Both the position numbers and the translations under genes were made by a program. From NCBI RefSeq assembly GCF_019297855.1, contig NZ_CP079194.1:2963501-3027500 (forward strand): 64,000 nucleotides of DNA, written 5' to 3'. Every line of letters starts with the position of its first letter. Position 1 is the stretch's first letter. Shown here in pieces: positions 45,766 to 54,425 of the stretch. This DNA comes from Gymnodinialimonas ceratoperidinii. GTDB lineage: Bacteria > Pseudomonadota > Alphaproteobacteria > Rhodobacterales > Rhodobacteraceae. The notes under the pieces were generated by a model. That model ran no database searches, had not been told where the DNA came from, and saw only the letters and a list, made by a program, of their open reading frames with translations.

Positions 45766-45973
45766 GGTGGGTGGCCTTGGATTGCTGCTCAGGGGCGGTT
45801 TTTCGTTTCAGCAAGGATGCCTGAGCGAAACCGATGCATCAAGAGTGGGCATGTGGTGCGGGAGCGGCATTGTGGATAAGAACTGAGTGAAATTTTACGG
45901 ATGTCGCGTTAGGGAAAGTCGCACTGCTGGAACCTGCCCGTTTTATCCAAAAATGAGCAGTTATTGACAACTC

Positions 45974-47314
45974 TTACCCGTCGGCGAGACCCTGCGCGAG
46001 GTGCCGCTGCCGCGCGATATGAGGCTCGATATCGAGGGACGCCATCTGCCCCTCCGCCACGATCCGCCTGCCCTCGACAATCAGGTCGCGCACGCGGCGG
46101 GGGCCGGCCAGCAGCAGCGCGGCCATATCCCAATTTCCGGCAGCCTCGACCCCGGACATATTCCAGATCGCCAGGTCCGCTCGGTAGCCAGGCGCGATTT
46201 GCCCGATTTCGCCACCGCGTCCCAGAACCTCTGCGCCGCCACGGGTGGCGATCCGTAACGCCTCGCGAGCCGACATGGCATCGGGTCCGCGAACGACCCG
46301 TTGCAGCAACAGCGTCTGGCGCGCCTCATCGACCAGAGATCCGGCGTCGTTGGAGGCGGAGCCGTCGACGCCCAGACCAACTTTCACGCCCGCGTCCCGC
46401 ATCGCGCGCACAGGGGCAATGCCGGAGGCGAGGCGACAGTTGGAGCAGGGACAATGGGCGACGCCGGTGCCGGACCGGGCGAAGAGATCGATCTCCTGCC
46501 CGTCCAACTTCACGCAATGGGCGTGCCAGACGTCATCGCCGGTCCAGCCCAGATCTTCGGCGTATTGGCCGGGGCGACAGCCGAATTTTTCGAGCGAATA
46601 GGCAATGTCCTCGTCGTTCTCTGCCAGGTGGGTGTGCAGCATCACGCCCTTGTCACGCGCAAGGATCGCGGCGTCGCGCATCAACTCGCGGCTGACCGAG
46701 AAGGGAGAGCAAGGGGCGACGCCGACCCGGCACATCGAGGCCGGAGACGGATCGTGGAAGGCGTCGATGACGCGGAGGCAGTCTTCAAGAATCGCCGCCT
46801 CATCCTCGACCAGCGCGTCAGGGGGCAGGCCGCCGTCCGAAACACCGATCGACATGGCGCCACGGGTGGGCTGGAACCGCAATCCGACCTGCGCCGCGGC
46901 AGCGATGGAATCATCGAGGCGAGAGCCGTTGGGGAAGAGGTACATGTGATCAGACGAGGTCGTGCAGCCCGAAAGCGCGAGCTCCGCCAGACCGATCACC
47001 GCAGAGGTCTCCATGTGATCAGGGGTGAAGCGCGACCAGATGGGATAGAGGGTCTGAAGCCAGCCGAACAGCGCCGCATCCTGCGCGCCGGGCACCGCGC
47101 GGGTGAGCGTCTGGAACAAGTGGTGATGGGTGTTCACCAAGCCCGGCGTCACCAAGCAATCACGACAGTCGATCGAGGGCGCGTCGCTTTCAAGTCGTTG
47201 GCCAATCTCGACAATCTGCCCATCGCGCAGCAAGATATCGACGTCGCGCAGTTCGGTTTCCGCGTCGTCCATCGTCAGGCAATGGCTCACGTTTCTCAGG
47301 ATCAGGTCAGCCAT
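45974..47314 (-). CDS. 8-oxoguanine deaminase
   Basis: 446 residues of the amidohydrolase superfamily. Metal site HxH in GLVNTHHHLFQTL, His in MLHTHLAENDED, His in VWHAHCV and the Asp in LGVDGSASNDAG. The pattern and length match 8-oxoguanine deaminases, which make urate from the oxidised base. It overlaps the IMPase by eight bases (ATG 47314 within it), so the two are translated together. This is a nucleotide-clean-up activity of the kind found in oxidative stress. Confidence 0.9.
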   Translation of the reverse strand: MADLILRNVSHCLTMDDAETELRDVDILLRDGQIVEIGQRLESDAPSIDCRDCLVTPGLVNTHHHLFQTLTRAVPGAQDAALFGWLQTLYPIWSRFTPDHMETSAVIGLAELALSGCTTSSDHMYLFPNGSRLDDSIAAAAQVGLRFQPTRGAMSIGVSDGGLPPDALVEDEAAILEDCLRVIDAFHDPSPASMCRVGVAPCSPFSVSRELMRDAAILARDKGVMLHTHLAENDEDIAYSLEKFGCRPGQYAEDLGWTGDDVWHAHCVKLDGQEIDLFARSGTGVAHCPCSNCRLASGIAPVRAMRDAGVKVGLGVDGSASNDAGSLVDEARQTLLLQRVVRGPDAMSAREALRIATRGGAEVLGRGGEIGQIAPGYRADLAIWNMSGVEAAGNWDMAALLLAGPRRVRDLIVEGRRIVAEGQMASLDIEPHIARQRHLAQGLADG

Positions 47315-48104
47315 GCGCGATCTCCTGTAGCAATGCCAGCGCCTCGGCGTGGAGCGCGGGCGAGGCCGCCGCGAGCGCCCGCCCGCCGGCGTGTACCGGT
47401 CGCCCTTCCCAATCGGTGATCATCCCACCGGCGGCCTGGATCACGGCCACCGGGGCGGCGATGTCGTAGCTTTGCAATCCGGCCTCAATCACGAGGTCGA
47501 TCTGTCCCGCCGCGAGCAGCGCATAGGCGTAGCAGTCGCAGCCGTAGCGAACCAATTGCGCGCGATCGCGGACCGCCTCGAAAGCGCGACGCTCGATGTC
47601 CGAGCCCACCTCGGGAAAGGTCGTGAAGAGTGTTGCCTCGGCGAGGGAACCCGCCGGTTGGACGCCGAGGTCCATCGGCCCGAGCGGCCCCTCCATGCGC
47701 GCATGGCCGAAGCCGCCTTCGAAGCGCTCGCCGATGTAGGGTTGGTCGATGATGCCGTAGATCGGCCCGTCGGCGTCGCAAAGCGCGATCAGCACGCCCC
47801 ACGTCGGCGCGCCGGAGACGAAGCCCCGCGTCCCGTCGATCGGGTCGATCACCCATGTCAGGCCGCTGGTGCCTTCCTTGATGCCTTCCTCTTCACCGAG
47901 GATGGCATCGTCCGGCCGACGCTCGGCCAAGATGGCGCGCATCGCCGCCTCCGACGCGCGGTCGGCGACGGTGACGGGATCGTAGTGGCTGGTCTCCTTT
48001 GACGTGGTACCAAGACCGCCGCGCCGAAAATGCGGCAGGATCGCTGCCCGCGCGGCATCGGCCATGGCGTGCGCCGTTTCCATCAACGCCTCTTGATCGC
48101 GCAT
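47307..48104 (-). CDS. Inositol monophosphatase-family phosphatase (HisN-like)
   Basis: 265 residues. The Li-sensitive phosphatase motifs LGEEEG, WVIDPIDGTRGFVSG and QSYDIAAPVAVIQAAGG are intact. This sub-branch includes histidinol-phosphatases (HisN). ATG 48104 has GGAGAG six bases before it and fits the family; the longer frame adds unrelated residues. It overlaps the deaminase start by eight bases. Whether it makes histidine is open because no his gene is near. Confidence 0.88.
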   Translation of the reverse strand: MRDQEALMETAHAMADAARAAILPHFRRGGLGTTSKETSHYDPVTVADRASEAAMRAILAERRPDDAILGEEEGIKEGTSGLTWVIDPIDGTRGFVSGAPTWGVLIALCDADGPIYGIIDQPYIGERFEGGFGHARMEGPLGPMDLGVQPAGSLAEATLFTTFPEVGSDIERRAFEAVRDRAQLVRYGCDCYAYALLAAGQIDLVIEAGLQSYDIAAPVAVIQAAGGMITDWEGRPVHAGGRALAAASPALHAEALALLQEIAHG

Positions 48105-48246
48105 CCCAGTCTCTCCTTCGAACCCCATGATGGACGGGTGGCACGGCGCGGGCGCGGGCGTCAAGCGCGCGGCCCGCAGAGACATCTGGCGGAGACCCCG
48201 GCAAGCCGCTAGGACTTGGCGAAGCTTTGCGATGGTGGAGGAAAAC

Positions 48247-49209
48247 ATGCGCGCATTTGTGGTAAGCGATCACGCGGCGGCCCCGGCCGTCACGGAGGTG
48301 CCCGAGCCCACCCCCGGCCCCGGTCAGGTGCGCATCCGCATCCACGCCTGCGGCGTGAACTTCGGTGACCTCCTGATGGTCAAAGGCACCTACCAGGAAA
48401 CGCCCGCCCTGCCCTTCACCCTTGGAATGGAGGTCGCAGGCGAAGTCGACGCGCTTGGCGAAGGGGTCACCTCGCCCGCCATCGGTACGCGTGTCGCCGT
48501 CTTCGAGGGCGCCGGCGGCATGGCCGAAAGCGGCGTGTTCAGTGCCGAGCGCTGCGTGGAAATCCCCGATGCGATGCCCTTCGAGGAGGCCGCGGGCTTC
48601 ATCGTCGCCTATGGCACCTCGCATCTGGCGCTGACGGACCGGGCGCACCTGAAGAAGGGAGAGCGCCTGCTGGTTCTGGGCGCGGCCGGTGGCGTCGGAC
48701 TGACGGCCGTGGAACTGGGCGCCGCGATGGGTGCCGAAGTGATCGCCGTGGCGCGGGGCGCCGAGAAACTGGCGGTAGCGAAGGCTGCGGGTGCGACGCA
48801 TGTTTTAGATAGCGATACCGCGGACTTGCGCGCCGAGGTTAAAGCGCTCGGCGGGGCGGATGTTGTCTATGACGCAGTGGGCGGCGACGGCTTCAAGGCG
48901 GCGATGCGTGCAACCAACCCCGGCGGGCGGATCATCGTCATCGGCTTTGCCAGTGGTGACGTGCCGAAGATTCCGGCGAACCACCTTCTGGTGAAAAACA
49001 TCGATGTCATTGGCTTCTACTGGGGCGGCTACCTGACATGGGCGCCCGAGCGGCTGTCGCGGAGCCTTGGCGATCTGATGGCGATGTATGAGGCCGGAAA
49101 GCTCTCGCCCCACATCGGGGCGGTGAAGCCGCTGGACGCGGCCGGAGAGGCGCTGGAATTGCTCCGCTCGCGCAAGGTCACCGGCAAGGTGGTGGTGAAG
49201 ACCCGCTGA
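48247..49209 (+). CDS. NADPH:quinone oxidoreductase-type protein (MDR superfamily)
   Basis: 320 residues. The GroES-like N-domain (VRIRIHACGVNFGDLLMVKG) is followed by a Rossmann NADPH-binding domain with LVLGAAGGVGLTAVELGAA. No zinc ligands are seen, so it belongs to the zinc-free quinone-oxidoreductase group. The start at 48247 has GGAGGAAA before it. It is divergent from the IMPase and convergent with the LysR gene. Probably a reductase of reactive carbonyls or quinones. Confidence 0.9.
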   Translation: MRAFVVSDHAAAPAVTEVPEPTPGPGQVRIRIHACGVNFGDLLMVKGTYQETPALPFTLGMEVAGEVDALGEGVTSPAIGTRVAVFEGAGGMAESGVFSAERCVEIPDAMPFEEAAGFIVAYGTSHLALTDRAHLKKGERLLVLGAAGGVGLTAVELGAAMGAEVIAVARGAEKLAVAKAAGATHVLDSDTADLRAEVKALGGADVVYDAVGGDGFKAAMRATNPGGRIIVIGFASGDVPKIPANHLLVKNIDVIGFYWGGYLTWAPERLSRSLGDLMAMYEAGKLSPHIGAVKPLDAAGEALELLRSRKVTGKVVVKTR

Positions 49210-49217
49210 CGCGCGGC

Positions 49218-50072
49218 TCAGATCACCTGATAGCCTTGCCGGATGAGGTCCACCAAGGCATCGACCGGCTCCGACCGCGCCATCTCGGAGCGGTACATGT
49301 TGATCCGGATGCGCGGCAGGGTCGGCAACGCACCGTTATGGACGATCATCTCGGAATAAGGGCTCTCGGTGCCCTCGATCACCGCGTGGATCGCCAGATC
49401 GGCACTGACCGAGACCTCGATCGCGCGCATCGTGTCGGAATCCACAGCCATTTCCCAAGCGATCCCGGCCGCATCCAGCGCTGACAGCGCCGGGCCGCGG
49501 AAGATGCAATCATGCTCGAACGCCAGCCGCAGAGGCCGCTGCTTCCACATCTGTCCGTTTTCGGCACCGATCCAGACCATCGAGCGTTCCAACAGGGTTT
49601 CACCGCCGCGCTCCACGTCTTCCTCGGTCGTCAGGATCACGTCCGCCGCCCCGCGGGCGAAGGTCTCTCGCAGGTTGAGCGTGCCCATGGACAGCAAATG
49701 CACCCGCATCCGGGGGTATGCCTTGTTGAACCGGTGCAAAACCTCGGGAATTGCCGGGTAGACCACGTCGCCGGGCACGCCGAGCACGATCTCTCCCTCG
49801 TATTCCGTGGCGGTCAGACGCCCCAGAACTTCGTCGTTCAACTCCAGCATCCGCCGGGCGTAGCCGAGCATCTGCTCCCCCGCTCCGGTCAGGTTCAACT
49901 TCCGGGTGGTCCGGTCGAAGAGCGCCACGTCGAGCGCCTCTTCCAGCCGCTTGAGCTGCATCGAGACTGCCGATTGCGTCAGGTTGAGAAAGCCTGAGGC
50001 CTTGGTCACGCCGCCTGCGTCCACGACGGTGACGAAAGCTCGGAGCGAGGTGAGATCGAGGTTGCGCGCCAC
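49218..50072 (-). CDS. LysR family regulator divergent from the DUF1127 gene
   Basis: 284 residues. HTH: DLTSLRAFVTVVDAGGVTKA and LNLTQSAVSMQLKRLEEALD, then LFDRTTRKLNLTGAG. An effector domain follows (about 90-280). LysR genes with a divergent short DUF1127 gene occur in the Rhodobacterales, suggesting that it controls the small protein. The intergenic 122 bases are AT-rich near 50080-50170 and contain no clear operator by eye. Confidence 0.9.
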   Translation of the reverse strand: MARNLDLTSLRAFVTVVDAGGVTKASGFLNLTQSAVSMQLKRLEEALDVALFDRTTRKLNLTGAGEQMLGYARRMLELNDEVLGRLTATEYEGEIVLGVPGDVVYPAIPEVLHRFNKAYPRMRVHLLSMGTLNLRETFARGAADVILTTEEDVERGGETLLERSMVWIGAENGQMWKQRPLRLAFEHDCIFRGPALSALDAAGIAWEMAVDSDTMRAIEVSVSADLAIHAVIEGTESPYSEMIVHNGALPTLPRIRINMYRSEMARSEPVDALVDLIRQGYQVI

Positions 50073-50194
50073 TCATCAATTCCAGTGATAATCAGGTTCA
50101 ATAACATTCACTATCAAAATGTGACCGACAGGTCCATACATCAGTCATTGGAATATGAATCGCACAACACTTCACGAGAATGAAAGGACATCCC

Positions 50195-50431
50195 ATGGCG
50201 CATCTTCCCCTCTCCCGCCCGCAGCACGCCTCCTTCGGTGCCACCGCAGCGGCATGCGCGCCCAAGGCAAACCTTTCGCTTTTCGCCCGTGTGATCGCCG
50301 TCTGGCGCGAGCGTCAGCACCTGAACCGCCTGCCGGAGCATATGCGCCGCGATATCGGGCTGAGCGACGCCCAGATCGCCCGCGAAACGCAGCGTCCGCT
50401 GTGGGATGCGCCTCAAGCCTGGCGCCGCTGA
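50195..50431 (+). CDS. DUF1127 domain small protein
   Basis: 78 residues. The N-terminal 35 residues are low-complexity; then VWRERQHLNRLPEHMRRDIG and LSDAQIARETQRP, the DUF1127 core (YjiS-like). DUF1127 proteins are small, Arg-rich, bind RNA in some alphaproteobacteria and influence phosphate, carbon or sRNA balance. AAAGGA precedes the ATG. Divergent from LysR; a hairpin (50465-50489) follows. Confidence 0.9.
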   Translation: MAHLPLSRPQHASFGATAAACAPKANLSLFARVIAVWRERQHLNRLPEHMRRDIGLSDAQIARETQRPLWDAPQAWRR

Positions 50432-50464
50432 GGCTGCTTTCGCGAAAGATCGGTAAAAAGTAGA

Positions 50465-50552
50465 GGCCCCTGCACGTTTTGCGGGGGCCAATTGCTTGAA
50501 AAAAGCCGCCAACTGCACGATATTCAACCCTAAGGGGCCCGATGATCGGGCC
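50465..50552 (+). ncRNA. Hairpin-rich leader upstream of the YbhL-type gene (candidate ybhL leader)
   Basis: Hairpin 1: GGCCCC at 50465-50470 to GGGGCC at 50484-50489. Hairpin 2: GGCCCGA (50536-50542), TGA loop, TCGGGCC (50546-50552), 22 bases before the ATG. Neither has a T-run; they could form a leader motif like the ybhL RNA described in alphaproteobacteria, or hairpin 1 could be the DUF1127 terminator. Confidence 0.45.
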
Positions 50553-50574
50553 GACGGTTAATATGGAGAACCCC

Positions 50575-51333
50575 ATGGCTGAATATCAGACGATGCGCTC
50601 CCGAGGCATGGCCGGCTCCGCCGCTGAGCTTGACCAAGGCCTGCGCGCCCACATGAACAAGGTCTACGGCACGATGTCGATTGGCCTGTTGATCACTTTC
50701 GCCGCGGCTTGGGCCTTCGGCTCGAACCCCGCGCTGCTTTCGCTGCTCAACGATCCGCAAACGCTGCAACCCACCATCCTGGGCTGGATCGTCATGTTTG
50801 CGCCTCTCGGCATGATCTTCGCCTTCGGCGCGATCATTACCCGCGCGTCGGCTGCCGCCGCGCAGCTGTTCTTCTATGCCTTCTCCGCCGTGATGGGCAT
50901 GTCGATCAGCTACATCTTCGCGGTCTACACCGGTGCGTCGATCATCCAGTCGTTCCTCGTGACCTCTGCCGCCTTCGCGGGTCTGAGCCTCTACGGCTAC
51001 GCCACCAAGCGTGACATCTCCGGTTGGGGCGCCTTCCTGATGATGGGCCTGATCGGCGGCATCGTCCTGATGCTGCTGTCCTTCGTGATGTCCGCCTTCT
51101 TCGGCATTGTGATCCCCGGCTTCGATCTGGCGCTCTCCGCGCTGCTGCTGTTGGTCTTCGCGGGTCTGACCGCGTACCACACGCAGACGATCAAGCAGGA
51201 ATACATCGATCACGCGCAGCATGGTGACAGCGAGTGGCTCGGCAAATCCGCGATCATGGGCGCGCTGAACCTCTACATGTCGTTCATCAACATGTTCCTG
51301 ATCATCCTCAGCTTCCTCGGCAATCGCGAGTGA
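50575..51333 (+). CDS. Bax inhibitor-1 / YccA-YbhL family membrane protein
   Basis: 252 residues with seven spans. The BI-1 pattern is VYGTMSIGLLITFAAAW then ASIIQSFLVTSAAFAGLSLY, and near the end SALLLLVFAGLTAYHTQTIK with NLYMSFINMFLIILSFLG. Bacterial relatives act as pH-dependent calcium leak channels or in protease control. GGAGAACCCC precedes ATG 50575. An upstream leader with two strong hairpins may regulate it. Confidence 0.93.
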   Translation: MAEYQTMRSRGMAGSAAELDQGLRAHMNKVYGTMSIGLLITFAAAWAFGSNPALLSLLNDPQTLQPTILGWIVMFAPLGMIFAFGAIITRASAAAAQLFFYAFSAVMGMSISYIFAVYTGASIIQSFLVTSAAFAGLSLYGYATKRDISGWGAFLMMGLIGGIVLMLLSFVMSAFFGIVIPGFDLALSALLLLVFAGLTAYHTQTIKQEYIDHAQHGDSEWLGKSAIMGALNLYMSFINMFLIILSFLGNRE

Positions 51334-51353
51334 TCTGACGGAAATGGACACGG

Positions 51354-51384
51354 AAAGGGTCGCCCCGGGGCGGCCCTTTTTTTT
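51354..51384 (+). terminator. Terminator after the Bax-inhibitor gene
   Basis: AAGGGTCGCCCC, GGGGCGGCCCTT with a long T-run. Confidence 0.85.
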
Positions 51385-51505
51385 GTGTCGGCCATAGCTT
51401 GCGTAACCAAGGCCAAGGCGGCCCGCAGCCTGCGTGATTTGTCGCGATCCCCCATGGCGTGAGGCCGGACTTGCGTGCTACCTCCAAGGCAGAAGGAGAG
51501 CCGCG

Positions 51506-52762
51506 ATGACCCCGCCCCCCACTGCCGACATGTTGCGCGTCTTTGGCCGTATCGGGTTGCTGTCGTTTGGGGGTCCAGCGGCGCAAATCGCGCTCATGCA
51601 TCGCGAACTCGTGGAAACGCGCCCCTGGCTGACCGAGCAGCAATTTCTCGGGGCGCTGAGCTTCTGCATGCTCCTGCCCGGTCCCGAGGCGATGCAACTG
51701 GCGACCTATGCGGGCTGGCGGCTTCGCGGCACCATGGGCGGGCTGCTGGCAGGCCTTTTGTTCGTGCTCCCCGGCGCGGCTGTCATGCTGGCATTGGCGA
51801 GCTTTTACGCCGCCTTTGGCTCTGTCCCGCTGGTCGAGGCACTCTTTTTGGGCATCAAGGCCACGGTGATCGTCATCGTGCTACAGGCGCTTCTGAAGGT
51901 CTCCTCTAGGGCGCTCAACGGCAGCACGGCGGTGGTACTGGCCTTCGCGGCCTTCATCGCGATCTTCGTTTTCGAAGTGCCCTTCCCCCTCATCATCCTG
52001 ACCGCCGCGCTTGTCGGCGCCCTTCTGATGCAGGGAGAGGCCGAGCCTGCCCCGCTGACGCCAGTTTCGACCTCGGCAACACTCCGCACCATCGCGATCT
52101 GGGGAGCGCTCTGGCTGGCGCCCGTGGCCCTGTTGGCGGTCTTCGCCGCACCAGTCCTGTCGGATGTGGCGCTTTTCTTCTCGACACTCGCGGTGGTGAC
52201 CTTCGGCGGCGCCTACGCCGTGCTCGCCTATATGGTGCAGGAGGTCGTGGGCAATTTCGGATGGCTGACGACGGGGCAGATGATGGATGCCCTCGGCCTT
52301 GCAGAAACAACGCCCGGCCCGTTGATCCTCGTGACGCAATTCGTGGGCTTCATGGCGGGTGAGCAGGCTGGCGGCTGGTGGTTGGGCCTTCTGGCCGCGC
52401 TCGTCACCCTCTGGGTCACCTTCGTGCCCTGCTTCCTCTGGATCTTCGCCGGCGCGCCTTATGTGGAATGGATCGCCACCCGCCCGCGCCTGACCGGAGC
52501 GCTTCAGGGCATCACCGCAGCCGTCGTGGGCGTGATCGCCAATCTGTCCATCTGGTTCGCGCTCAACGTCTGGTTCACCGAGGTCGACCGCAATCGCCTC
52601 GGGCTCTGGGTGCCGGATGCAACAACGATCGACATTTCGGCCCTTTTCCTCTCAGGCCTCGCCGCCGCCTTGCTGTTATGGCGCAAGACGGACCTTCTGG
52701 CGGCTCTGGCCCTGATGGGAGGGGCGGGAATTGTCGCGAGTTTCCTCTCGGAAAGCATTTGA
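51506..52762 (+). CDS. chrA: Chromate efflux transporter (CHR family, two-domain)
   Basis: 418 residues with about ten spans as two homologous halves. Each half carries a GG motif: GLLSFGGPAAQIALMHRE in the first and VVTFGGAYAVLAYMVQEV in the second, as in two-domain CHR proteins. The second half's MMDALGLAETTPGPL is also typical. Export of chromate and sulfate-like anions is the known role. AAGGAGAG precedes the ATG. No chrB regulator is nearby, so induction by chromate is uncertain. Confidence 0.92.
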   Translation: MTPPPTADMLRVFGRIGLLSFGGPAAQIALMHRELVETRPWLTEQQFLGALSFCMLLPGPEAMQLATYAGWRLRGTMGGLLAGLLFVLPGAAVMLALASFYAAFGSVPLVEALFLGIKATVIVIVLQALLKVSSRALNGSTAVVLAFAAFIAIFVFEVPFPLIILTAALVGALLMQGEAEPAPLTPVSTSATLRTIAIWGALWLAPVALLAVFAAPVLSDVALFFSTLAVVTFGGAYAVLAYMVQEVVGNFGWLTTGQMMDALGLAETTPGPLILVTQFVGFMAGEQAGGWWLGLLAALVTLWVTFVPCFLWIFAGAPYVEWIATRPRLTGALQGITAAVVGVIANLSIWFALNVWFTEVDRNRLGLWVPDATTIDISALFLSGLAAALLLWRKTDLLAALALMGGAGIVASFLSESI

Positions 52763-52859
52763 GTATTGACTCCCCCCATGGCCCAGTTACAAGGCGCGCT
52801 CTACCCGTTTGTTGCGTGAGTGGCGTAAGCCCTCCGCCCCGACATTAAGGAGCCTGTCC

Positions 52860-53027
52860 ATGGCGAAGCCAACCACGATCAAAATCCGCCTCAACTCGTC
52901 CGCAGGCACCGGCCACTTCTATGTGACCAAGAAAAACGCACGCACGATGACCGAAAAGATGGTCGTACGAAAGTACGATCCCGTCGCGCGCAAGCATGTC
53001 GAATACAAGGAAGGCAAGATCAAGTAA
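52860..53027 (+). CDS. rpmG: 50S ribosomal protein L33
   Basis: 55 residues, the L33 sequence without the zinc cysteines: [30 protein letters not shown], and [18 protein letters not shown] end ([20 protein letters not shown]). The protein is part of the large ribosomal subunit near the E site. A terminator follows at once. The frame upstream is unrelated. Confidence 0.98.
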   Translation: MAKPTTIKIRLNSSAGTGHFYVTKKNARTMTEKMVVRKYDPVARKHVEYKEGKIK

Positions 53028-53050
53028 GCCTTCTTCGAACCAAAGACATC

Positions 53051-53085
53051 AAGGGCCGCGCCGAGAGATCGACGCGGCCCTTTTT
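53051..53085 (+). terminator. Terminator after rpmG
   Basis: AAGGGCCGCG, 12-base loop, CGCGGCCCTTTTT. Confidence 0.85.
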
Positions 53086-53143
53086 CTTTGTCCAAAAGCC
53101 AGTCTGGCGGCGGGGCAACCAATGGCCAACGAAGGGACACGCC

Positions 53144-53647
53144 ATGGTAGATGAGATGACGATCAGAGCGACGACGACGGAAGACCTGTCGGACGTGGAT
53201 GCCCTGCTGCAAGCGAGCTATCCGGTCCTTCTGAAGGCGGATTACGCGCCCTCCGTCTTGGTGACATGCCTGCCTCTCATCACCCGAGCACAACCGGAAT
53301 TGCTGCGCTGTGGCACCTATTACATTGCCGAAGGGCCGGACGGCCCATTGGCGGCAGGCGGCTGGACCCACGGCGCGCCGCAGGGCGGTGTCGGCCCCCG
53401 TGACGTCGGCCACATCCGCCATGTGGTCACCCACCCCAAGGCGCTCCGGCGCGGTTTGGCGCGGTCTTTGATCGAGCGGAGCTTTCGGGCGGCACGCACA
53501 TCGGGCGTGCGGTGGATGATGTGCCAATCAACCCGCACGGCCGAGCCGTTCTACGCCTCCATGGGGTTCCAGCGGCGCGGCGAGATCGACGTGCGTCTGC
53601 GGCCGGGCATCAGCTTCCCGGCGGTCGAGATGATCCGCCCTCTGTAA
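53144..53647 (+). CDS. GNAT family N-acetyltransferase
   Basis: 167 residues. The acetyl-CoA loop region is visible as HVVTHPKALRRGLARSLIER and the C-terminal PFYASMGFQRRGEIDV motif closes the domain. The acceptor cannot be deduced. The ATG at 53144 has AAGGGA upstream; an ATG four codons later is an alternative. It is convergent with the 88-residue membrane protein gene. Confidence 0.88.
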   Translation: MVDEMTIRATTTEDLSDVDALLQASYPVLLKADYAPSVLVTCLPLITRAQPELLRCGTYYIAEGPDGPLAAGGWTHGAPQGGVGPRDVGHIRHVVTHPKALRRGLARSLIERSFRAARTSGVRWMMCQSTRTAEPFYASMGFQRRGEIDVRLRPGISFPAVEMIRPL

Positions 53648-53713
53648 GACAAAGGCGCGCGGGAGAGATCCTGCGCGCCGTTGGCAACGTTCGGTCCGGA
53701 CGAGATGCGTGCG

Positions 53714-53980
53714 CTACTCCGCCGGGTGCATGTCGGGGTCGTCAGACTGGCTCTCGGACGCATCCTTGGCAGCAGCATCCTTCTTGGGCCGCGTCAGAAT
53801 GCTGATCACCACGGAGAGCATCGTGGTCGCGATGACGCCAATGTAAAAATAGGCCGGAAAGCTGACGCCGAAGCGCACAAGTTGCGGAAGCAGAAGATAA
53901 TGAACAAACAAATAAGAACTCGTACCGGTAAACAACACGCGCGCGATGACGTCGATGCCAACTTCGGATTTCCAAGTCAT
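53714..53980 (-). CDS. Two-span membrane protein (88 aa), unknown
   Basis: 88 residues with two hydrophobic spans (LFTGTSSYLFVHYLLLPQLV and FYIGVIATTMLSVVISILT) and a charged C-terminal tail (PKKDAAAKDASES). No domain recognised. The ribosome site is weak. The opposite strand carries longer frames that look spurious. Codon use (GC-rich third positions) supports coding. Confidence 0.6.
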   Translation of the reverse strand: MTWKSEVGIDVIARVLFTGTSSYLFVHYLLLPQLVRFGVSFPAYFYIGVIATTMLSVVISILTRPKKDAAAKDASESQSDDPDMHPAE

Positions 53981-54137
53981 GTAGTGGCCTTTTTCCTATC
54001 CCCGAGAGCTGGATGGCGGCGTAATCGGACCAAAATGGGGCATTGAGGTGAAAATCATGAGTCGGTCCCCGCGCCGCGCTTGCGACGCCTCTCCCCCGCA
54101 GGTAAACCGCGTTTGATTTCACGAGAGGATTTGGCCG

Positions 54138-54425
54138 ATGTCCATCGATGTCGCGACCGCTGCAAAGGTCGCCAAACTTGCCCGCATCAAGGTTGAAGAC
54201 GAGGCGCTGCCCGAGCTGGCGCAGGAATTCAACGCGATCCTGGGCTTCATCGAACAGTTGGAAGAGGTGGATGTCGAGGGCGTCGAGCCGATGGTCTCGG
54301 TCACGCCCATGGCCCTGCCCCGCCGCGAGGATGTGGTGACCGACGGCAACCAGCAGGCGAAGGTTCTGGCCAATGCGCCCGATGCCCGTGAAGGCTTTTT
54401 CTCGGTTCCGAAGGTGGTGGAATAA
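54138..54425 (+). CDS. gatC: Aspartyl/glutamyl-tRNA amidotransferase subunit C
   Basis: 95 residues, the GatC length: [40 protein letters not shown] and the conserved VAPMVSV-like end. It stabilises the GatA/GatB complex that makes Gln-tRNA and Asn-tRNA by amidation. Stop overlaps the gatA start by one base (TAATG). Confidence 0.97.
   Translation: MSIDVATAAKVAKLARIKVEDEALPELAQEFNAILGFIEQLEEVDVEGVEPMVSVTPMALPRREDVVTDGNQQAKVLANAPDAREGFFSVPKVVE

Noticed and set aside
53653..53680. GC hairpin after the GNAT gene (GGCGCGCGG / CCTGCGCGCC)
   Set aside because: No T-run on either strand; too weak to call a terminator.
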